64,000 nt of DNA, from NCBI RefSeq assembly GCF_002836975.1, contig NZ_NIJK01000007.1, forward strand, positions 31,328-95,327, given 5' to 3'. A program made the translations under genes and the position numbers. The stretch's first letter is position 1, and each line of letters opens with the position of its first letter. The notes beneath the pieces were generated by a model. That model saw only the letters and a list, made by a program, of their open reading frames with translations. It had not been told where the DNA came from and ran no database searches. Below are positions 61,246 to 64,000 of this stretch, one piece after another. The DNA comes from Shewanella indica. Its GTDB lineage: Bacteria; Pseudomonadota; Gammaproteobacteria; Enterobacterales; Shewanellaceae.

Positions 61246-63075
61246 ATGCCGCAGGAATTCAATCCCAAGCTTTTTCTTAAAAATCTGACCTCAGCACCGG
61301 GCGTCTATCGTATGTACGACAGCGGCGGTAGCGTGATTTATGTGGGCAAGGCCAAAGATCTCAAGAAACGGCTTGCGTCTTATTTTCGCAAGAATCTGCC
61401 TAATGTGAAGACTCAGGCGCTGGTGTCCCATATCGCCAATATCGATGTGACACTGACTCACAGTGAAACTGAAGCACTGATACTGGAAAATGATTACATC
61501 AAGCAGTACTTGCCGAAATACAATGTGCTGCTAAGAGATGACAAGTCTTATCCCTTTATCTTATTGAGCCAGCACCGGCATCCCAGGCTCGCCTATCACA
61601 GGGGGCCACAGCGGGAGAAAGGGCTGTATTTCGGGCCTTATCCCAATGGTGGTGCGGTGCGTGAAAGTCTGCATTTGATGCAGAAGCTGTTTCCTATTCG
61701 TCAGTGTGACGATCTCTATTACAAGTCGCGCTCGCGTCCCTGTTTGCAGTACCAGCTCAAGCGTTGCAGTGCCCCTTGTGTCGGCAAGGTCTCTGATGAG
61801 GAATATCAGGAGCAGGTCAAGCTGGCGACCCTGTTTCTCAAGGGCAAGGATCAGCAGGTGCTCAGCGCCTTGGTCAAGAAAATGGAACTGGCGGCCGAGT
61901 CCATGGCTTACGAGCAGGCGGCACGCTATCGGGATCAGATCATGGCGCTCAGACGAGTGGCCGAGCAGCAGGAAGTATCATCCAGCCATGGTGACCTTGA
62001 TGTGATTGGGGTGCACTACGCCTCAGGAGTTGCTTGTTTCCACCTGTTGTTCATTCGCGAGGGCAAGATTTTTGGCAGTCGCAGTTATTACCCTAGCGTG
62101 CCGGCGCAGACTGAAATGGCCGAGGTACTCAGAGCCTTTATGCTGCAGTTTTATCTCAACGTCGATATTCAACGTACTATCCCGCGGGAAATTCTTCTGA
62201 GTGACAGCTACGAGGAGTTGGAAGAGTTGGAACAGGTGCTGATGGAAGCGCTGAACAAGAAAGTGGCCATCCGCACTCGGGTCAGGGGCGACAGAGCCGG
62301 TTATCTGCGTCTGGCCAAGACCAATGCGACCAATGCGGTCAATACCAAGCTGGCTCACCGCAATACGGTAGAGCAAAGATTTCTTCTTCTTGAAGAGGCG
62401 CTTGAACAAAGCACCCCGATTAAACGTATGGAGTGCTTTGATATCAGTCATACCATGGGGGAGAGTACTGTGGCCTCCTGCGTGGTGTTTAATCGCGAAG
62501 GGCCGGACAAGAGCGAGTATCGGCGTTACAACATCAAGGGCATTACCCCAGGCGATGATTATGCGGCGATGAAGCAGGCCTTGACTCGCCGGTTTGATAA
62601 GGTCAATGCACAGGGCAAGATCCCGGATATCGTTTTTATCGATGGTGGCCTTGGGCAACTCAGGATGGCCCAGGAAGTGGTCAATGAAAAGTTTGTCGGC
62701 ATAGAGGCCGTACCCACGCTTATCGGGGTCGCCAAAGGTGAAAGCCGCAAACCTGGGTTGGAAACCCTGATCTTCGGTGATACCGAAGAGAGCTTTTCAC
62801 TGCCGGATGATTCGCCGGCGCTGCATCTTATTCAACATATTCGCGATGAATCCCACAGGTTTGCGATTACCGGTCATAGGAATAAACGTCAAAAGACCCG
62901 CAACACCTCAAGCTTGGAGTCTATTCCTGGGATTGGCCCGAAAAGACGCAAGGCTTTGCTGCAATATCTGGGCGGATTACAACAAGTGAAGGGGGCAAGT
63001 GTGGCAGAACTGGCAAAAGTGCCCGGGATCAGTCCAGAAATGGCTCAAACGATACACGATGCATTGCGGGGGTAG
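61246..63075 (+). CDS. uvrC: Excinuclease ABC subunit C
   Basis: 609 residues. The N-terminal GIY-YIG nuclease (~15–95; [20 protein letters not shown]), a UVR domain (~200–240; [20 protein letters not shown]), the RNase-H-like C-terminal nuclease (~380–540; [25 protein letters not shown]) and a tandem helix-hairpin-helix (~555–609; [19 protein letters not shown]). It makes both incisions in nucleotide-excision repair. It is flanked by uvrY and pgsA, the enteric order. Confidence 0.97.
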   Translation: MPQEFNPKLFLKNLTSAPGVYRMYDSGGSVIYVGKAKDLKKRLASYFRKNLPNVKTQALVSHIANIDVTLTHSETEALILENDYIKQYLPKYNVLLRDDKSYPFILLSQHRHPRLAYHRGPQREKGLYFGPYPNGGAVRESLHLMQKLFPIRQCDDLYYKSRSRPCLQYQLKRCSAPCVGKVSDEEYQEQVKLATLFLKGKDQQVLSALVKKMELAAESMAYEQAARYRDQIMALRRVAEQQEVSSSHGDLDVIGVHYASGVACFHLLFIREGKIFGSRSYYPSVPAQTEMAEVLRAFMLQFYLNVDIQRTIPREILLSDSYEELEELEQVLMEALNKKVAIRTRVRGDRAGYLRLAKTNATNAVNTKLAHRNTVEQRFLLLEEALEQSTPIKRMECFDISHTMGESTVASCVVFNREGPDKSEYRRYNIKGITPGDDYAAMKQALTRRFDKVNAQGKIPDIVFIDGGLGQLRMAQEVVNEKFVGIEAVPTLIGVAKGESRKPGLETLIFGDTEESFSLPDDSPALHLIQHIRDESHRFAITGHRNKRQKTRNTSSLESIPGIGPKRRKALLQYLGGLQQVKGASVAELAKVPGISPEMAQTIHDALRG

Positions 63076-63122
63076 TAAAAATCAGGCAAGATTGGCGCTG
63101 CTTTTGATTATTTGGTTTTATC

Positions 63123-63671
63123 ATGCCGTTTAATATACCCATCGCCCTTACCTGGTTTAGGTTGTTCTTACTGCCTGTTTTTGTTCTGGTATTTTACTTT
63201 CCGTACACTTGGGCACCGTTTGTTGCTGCATTTGTTTTCTGGCTTGCAGCTATTACTGACGCCTTGGATGGGTATGCGGCCCGTAAACTGGAGCAGTCCA
63301 CTCGTTTCGGCGCCTTCCTTGACCCAGTAGCCGATAAGCTAATGGTGACCACGGCTTTGGTGCTATTGGTCGAAGATTACAACACTATCTGGCTGACCCT
63401 GCCGGCGATGTTTATGATAGGACGTGAGTTGGTGATATCGGCACTGCGTGAGTGGATGGCAGAGATAGGTAAACGCGGTGCTGTGGCGGTATCCTGGATT
63501 GGCAAGTACAAGACTGCTGCTCAGATGGTGGCAATTATCGGCCTTATCTGGAAGCAGGGTGATTGGATGATATATGCCGCTTACGCCTTGCTGTATGTGG
63601 CGGCTTTTTTAACCTTCTGGTCGATGATCAGCTATATCAAGGCCGCCTGGAAGGATCTGATAGCCGGTTAA
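63123..63671 (+). CDS. pgsA: CDP-diacylglycerol–glycerol-3-phosphate phosphatidyltransferase
   Basis: 182 residues, about five membrane helices. The CDP-alcohol phosphotransferase motif is complete: [18 protein letters not shown] followed by AFLDPVADK, with all Asp residues. It makes phosphatidylglycerol phosphate. It lies 47 bp after uvrC. Confidence 0.97.
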   Translation: MPFNIPIALTWFRLFLLPVFVLVFYFPYTWAPFVAAFVFWLAAITDALDGYAARKLEQSTRFGAFLDPVADKLMVTTALVLLVEDYNTIWLTLPAMFMIGRELVISALREWMAEIGKRGAVAVSWIGKYKTAAQMVAIIGLIWKQGDWMIYAAYALLYVAAFLTFWSMISYIKAAWKDLIAG

Positions 63672-63757
63672 AAGGCGCTAATTTGTACCTGGTTGCACAA
63701 TAATGTTTCGATAAGATTATTTAGTGTTCAAGCAAACAGTTAAGCACTAATTCTTCG

Positions 63758-63785
63758 TTGACAGTCGGGGTTAAAAGCGTAGAAT
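63758..63785 (+). promoter_or_regulatory. Promoter of the tRNA-Gly–tRNA-Cys transcript
   Basis: A consensus -35 TTGACA (63758–63763) and -10 TAGAAT (63780–63785) with a 16-bp spacer, 49 bases before tRNA-Gly. Confidence 0.7.
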
Positions 63786-63834
63786 GCCAATCCGTAGTCA
63801 GGGCTGGCTCTGAATACAAAGCAAGAAAAGTGAT

Positions 63835-63910
63835 GCGACATTAGCTCAGTTGGTAGAGCGGTACCTTGCCAAGGTACAGGTCATCGGTTCGAACCCGATA
63901 TGTCGCTCCA
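63835..63910 (+). tRNA. tRNA-Gly (anticodon GCC)
   Basis: A 76-nt cloverleaf. Acceptor GCGACAT pairs with ATGTCGC; discriminator T and encoded CCA (63908–63910) follow. The anticodon arm TACCTTGCCAAGGTA puts GCC at 63868–63870; the T arm has GGTTCGAACC. It follows pgsA as glyW does in E. coli. Confidence 0.97.
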
Positions 63911-63946
63911 ATCTTACATGGCACTCAGATGCTGTGATCCCAAGAA

Positions 63947-64000
63947 GGCGCGATGGCAGAATGGCTATGCTGCGGATTGCAAATCCGTCGATCTCGGTTC
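63947..64000 (+). tRNA. tRNA-Cys (anticodon GCA), 3' end cut by window
   Basis: From GGCGCGA (63947) through the D arm, anticodon stem GCGGATTGCAAATCCGT with GCA at 63979–63981, to the first bases of the T loop. The last ~20 nt lie outside the window. The order Gly–Cys follows the E. coli glyW–cysT pair. Confidence 0.93.

Overview
The window is a stretch of gammaproteobacterial chromosome that most resembles Shewanella. I infer this from mid-GC coding sequence, Enterobacteria-like synteny blocks (yejM–tRNA-Pro; maf–yceD–rpmF–plsX–fabHDG–acpP–fabF with rne and rluC on the other side; uvrY–uvrC–pgsA–tRNA-Gly–tRNA-Cys), large paired TonB receptors, and a 'proteobacterial dedicated sortase' locus typical of marine gammaproteobacteria. 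No 16S gene is present, so the genus is an inference.

Layout. 0–1.8 kb: the 3' part of yejM and tRNA-Pro(GGG). 1.8–3.4 kb: an accessory scar beside the tRNA, with one IS5-type and two IS3-type transposase remnants around an AT-rich orphan lipoprotein. 3.4–7.1 kb: a cysteine-use locus, with a YheO-like regulator, cysteine desulfidase CyuA and a divergent transporter CyuP. 7.2–8.3 kb: an AI-2E-family permease. 8.4–15.6 kb: a tandem duplication of a TonB-receptor unit with a small upstream gene, intact in one copy and decayed in the other. 15.7–16.9 kb: metC. 17–23.8 kb: the complete sortase system, with histidine kinase and response regulator divergent from an OmpA-like protein, a VIT/VWA substrate with an LPQTA sorting signal, and a class GN sortase. 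23.8–28.7 kb: a diguanylate cyclase, a secreted M28 peptidase, a methyltransferase behind a textbook Fur box, a 13-bp repeat array and an outer-membrane barrel.

29–33.8 kb: rimK, maoP, hdfR, dgkA, an exported ATP-dependent DNA ligase and a low-molecular-weight tyrosine phosphatase. 33.9–38.5 kb: an RbgA-like GTPase, an IPNS-like oxygenase, an MsrB–MsrA fusion behind a CRP-like site, and a SulP transporter. 38.6–46.3 kb: rne with a long structured leader, rluC, a HAD phosphatase, a GAF–PAS protein ending in pentapeptide repeats, and maf. 46.6–53 kb: the ribosome/fatty-acid cluster. 53–59.2 kb: a small membrane protein, a thioesterase, a beta-hydroxyacid dehydrogenase, a large DUF748 envelope protein and a VOC protein. 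59.7–64 kb: an orphan AbiEi-like antitoxin protein, then uvrY–uvrC–pgsA and tRNA genes. The last tRNA (Cys) runs off the right edge.

Most of the window is conserved housekeeping DNA. The parts most worth a second look are the sortase system, the duplicated receptor unit with its small companion gene, the iron-controlled methyltransferase, the tRNA-linked mobile scar, and several in-frame repeat tracts that could vary protein length.
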